DNA from: Lachnoclostridium sp. UBA5890
GTDB taxonomy: Bacteria; Bacillota; Clostridia; Lachnospirales; Lachnospiraceae
Length of the DNA stretch: 64,000 nucleotides
Direction of reading: 5' to 3'
NCBI GenBank assembly: GCA_002431395.1
Contig: DJEU01000032.1
Coordinates: forward strand, 124,001-188,000
Made by a program: the position numbers and the translations under genes. The notes below the pieces were generated by a model. It had not been told where the DNA came from. It saw only the letters and a list, made by a program, of their open reading frames with translations, and ran no database searches. This document shows positions 62,034 to 64,000 of the stretch, piece by piece (the first letter of the stretch is position 1; each line of letters starts with the position of its first letter).

Positions 62034-64000
62034 CTATTTTTTCTGCATTTCCAATTGCGCCTTCACAAGGCGGTAGTACATACCTTTTTGGGCAATCAAT
62101 TCTTCATGAGATCCCACCTCTGCGATGCGATGGCCGTCGATCACGATCAAGCGGTCTGCATTTTGCAGAGTTGACAAGCGATGGGCGATGGCAAAGGTTG
62201 TTCGCCCCTTTGTCAGACGGTCGAGGGCTTTCTGGATGCGGTATTCGCTTTCCGTATCCAGACTTGCTGTCGCTTCGTCCAGGATCAAAATACGAGGTTC
62301 ATTGAGGATTGCTCTTGCGATGGCAATCCGCTGTCTCTCACCTCCGGACAAACTATGTCCGCGTTCTCCTACGTAAGTATTGTATCCATCCGGTGTTTTT
62401 GAGATAAAGTCGTGGGCATTGGCAAGTTTTGCCGCCCGGATCACTTCCTCGTATGAGGCATCTGGTCTGGCAAATCGTATATTTTCAAGAATCGTACCGG
62501 AAAACAAAAATGTTTCCTGTAATACGACACCAAGTTGTGCATGATATTTTTCGGAACGAACTTTCTTAATATCCGTTCCATCGACCAATATCGCACCATC
62601 GTCCACTTCATACAGACGCATGATCAAATTGATCAGCGTCGATTTTCCTGTTCCGGAAGCACCGACGATACCGATCATTTCTCCCGGCTCCACCGTCAGA
62701 TTCACATCTTCCAGAACCGGCTGATACGATTTGTACCCAAATGTCGCATGGGAAAATGTGATTTTTCCCTCCACCTCAAGATCTTTTGGCTCCGTATCGT
62801 CCTCGATAAACGGGTCCTGTGCCAAAATATCATTGATTCGTTCAATACTGCTGATCAGATTCATGAGATCACGTGGCATCGAAGTCATCCAGTTGAGATA
62901 CTGATACAGAAGCTGCGTATAAGTAATAAACTGCAGCAGTTCTCCGGTTGTCATCGTGCCGCGAAGCACATCGCAGCCGCCAAAATAAACGACCAGAAAA
63001 ATTCCCGCACCAAGGATAAAATCAATCATCGGCATAAACAATGCCCAAAACACTTCATTTTTCTTCTGCACCCGGCAGAATTCATCTGCCAATCCGTTAA
63101 ATTTTTCCTTTTCTTCTGATTCTTTTCCATAGGATTTTACAACACGCATTCCGGAAATCACATCCTGGAGATTACTATTGACATCATCACTCTTTTTCCA
63201 CTGCAGGTGAAAACGGCGGTGAATATTTTTCCTCCATGCATAGGTAATAAAAACCACGACCGGAATGAAAATAAAGGTCAGTAAAGCAAGCCTCCAATTC
63301 AAAGCAAGCATAAATATTATATCACAAAGAAAGATAAAACACACGGTAAACATGTTACAAAATGTGCGCTCCATAAATTCGCGGATCTTTCCGGTGTCAA
63401 AAACGATTCGATTCATCAATTCCCCCGGTTTTCTGTCATTGATAAAACCGATGGAAAGAATCTGAATCTTTTCAAACAATTTCTTCCGCAGATCTTTTGC
63501 GATCGTCGCTCCAAGTGCCGTACAAGAATAGCTTTTCAACACATTGATAAGAACAATGCCGACACTGAGCAAAAACATGATGAAAAGGCACACAAGTGCC
63601 ATGCGGATTCCGCCGTGGTGTTTGGTTAAAACTTCATCGACAAGCCGTTTCTGCACTTCCGGATTAAGAAGTGTTACAACCGCCGCCAAGATCATCAGCA
63701 CAATAATCCACAGAAATTTCCTGCGGTACGGTGCTGCCATCGTCAGAAAGGAATGCCAAAACCCTCCTTCTTTCGAGCAATGCGGACAATATTTTGTCCC
63801 CGGGATCGCTCGTCCACAGTTCGGACAGATTTTCTCATACTCGGTACTTTCGACCTTTTCTGTCCTTCCGGAACACAGAATACGGATTCCTCTGGCGATG
63901 TAAGCATATCTTGCCAGATGTTTTCCGGAATATTGTACCAGAAACCGCTTTTCCCCGCGGTACCGGATTGTGAGAAGTCCACAGCCGACGTTTGCCTCTG
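62034..64000 (-). CDS. ABC exporter with N-terminal zinc ribbon, partial at right edge
   Basis: At least 654 residues of a fused permease-ATPase exporter are visible; the frame is open to the window edge, so the start lies beyond it. N-terminal residues (encoded about 63830-63998) precede a zinc ribbon CPNCGRAIPGTKYCPHC (63777-63827). Six membrane helices follow, then an ATPase domain with Walker A GASGTGKST, LSGGERQRIA and Walker B ILILDEAT. The ATG at 63740 is internal: the zinc ribbon is in frame upstream without a stop. Similar exporters with such N-terminal extensions occur in Firmicutes; the substrate is unknown. Grouped with a flippase, LicD and an LRR protein. Confidence 0.88.
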   Translation of the reverse strand, partial: EANVGCGLLTIRYRGEKRFLVQYSGKHLARYAYIARGIRILCSGRTEKVESTEYEKICPNCGRAIPGTKYCPHCSKEGGFWHSFLTMAAPYRRKFLWIIVLMILAAVVTLLNPEVQKRLVDEVLTKHHGGIRMALVCLFIMFLLSVGIVLINVLKSYSCTALGATIAKDLRKKLFEKIQILSIGFINDRKPGELMNRIVFDTGKIREFMERTFCNMFTVCFIFLCDIIFMLALNWRLALLTFIFIPVVVFITYAWRKNIHRRFHLQWKKSDDVNSNLQDVISGMRVVKSYGKESEEKEKFNGLADEFCRVQKKNEVFWALFMPMIDFILGAGIFLVVYFGGCDVLRGTMTTGELLQFITYTQLLYQYLNWMTSMPRDLMNLISSIERINDILAQDPFIEDDTEPKDLEVEGKITFSHATFGYKSYQPVLEDVNLTVEPGEMIGIVGASGTGKSTLINLIMRLYEVDDGAILVDGTDIKKVRSEKYHAQLGVVLQETFLFSGTILENIRFARPDASYEEVIRAAKLANAHDFISKTPDGYNTYVGERGHSLSGGERQRIAIARAILNEPRILILDEATASLDTESEYRIQKALDRLTKGRTTFAIAHRLSTLQNADRLIVIDGHRIAEVGSHEELIAQKGMYYRLVKAQLEMQKK

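Noticed and set aside
62034..63740. ABC exporter starting at the ATG at 63740
   Set aside because: The frame stays open to the window edge and encodes a zinc ribbon upstream, so this Met is internal.

Overview
The window is a chromosomal segment of a low-to-mid GC Gram-positive Clostridia, most likely a Lachnospiraceae gut anaerobe. This is inferred from gene content and gene order: a Firmicutes division cluster with two class B penicillin-binding proteins, a PASTA kinase/PP2C pair, the paired pyridoxal phosphate synthase PdxST, SleB-like cell-wall hydrolases, a lysine riboswitch, GGAGG-type ribosome binding sites and many GTG/TTG starts. No database search was possible. Almost everything lies on the minus strand; only typA and its DUF2156 neighbour (54.3-57.1 kb) are on the plus strand.

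Layout. 0-4 kb: a pseudouridine synthase and the glycolytic run gap-pgk-tpiA, with a strong promoter and palindromic operator before gap and a perfect hairpin between gap and pgk. 4-8 kb: a nested inverted-repeat element, then two SleB-like hydrolases that both carry WalR-like boxes, flanking thrC and a eukaryotic-type hisA. 8-11 kb: rnr-smpB and secG. 11-23.7 kb: the division/cell-wall (dcw) cluster mraZ-rsmH-ftsL-ftsI-spoVD-mraY-murD-ftsW-murA-divIB-ftsZ, headed by six helically phased MraZ-type boxes. 24-25.5 kb: pdxST. 25.6-29.6 kb: an AT-rich accessory stretch (peptidase E, small protein, Nudix, nucleotidyltransferase, MazG-like, a 5'-truncated ASCH gene and an AAA/DUF4143 ATPase with operator-like repeats). 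29.6-33.9 kb: cation efflux, a REC-GGDEF-PAS protein, lgt and ychF.

34-49 kb is one tightly packed run, read from high to low coordinates: lysine riboswitch-dapA-dapB-murF-priA-def-fmt-rsmB-rlmN-prpC-prkC-rsgA-rpe-a 45-residue ORF-a fusion of a cysteine-rich domain with a MetH-activation-like domain. It joins cell-wall precursor supply, translation maturation and Ser/Thr phosphorylation, possibly in one long transcription unit. 49-54 kb: carB without carA, a long structured repeat, a corrinoid adenosyltransferase and a two-OB-fold SSB-like protein, divergent from typA. 57-64 kb: a surface-glycan group (ABC exporter, flippase, LicD, secreted LRR protein). The ABC gene runs off the right edge of the window and carries an N-terminal zinc ribbon that the first in-frame ATG would miss.

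The items most worth following are the WalR-like boxes on both hydrolases, the MraZ operator array, the cysteine-rich/MetH-activation fusion, the ATPase abutting a decapitated ASCH gene, and two unexplained long structured repeats. No tRNA, rRNA, CRISPR array, prophage or insertion sequence was recognised.
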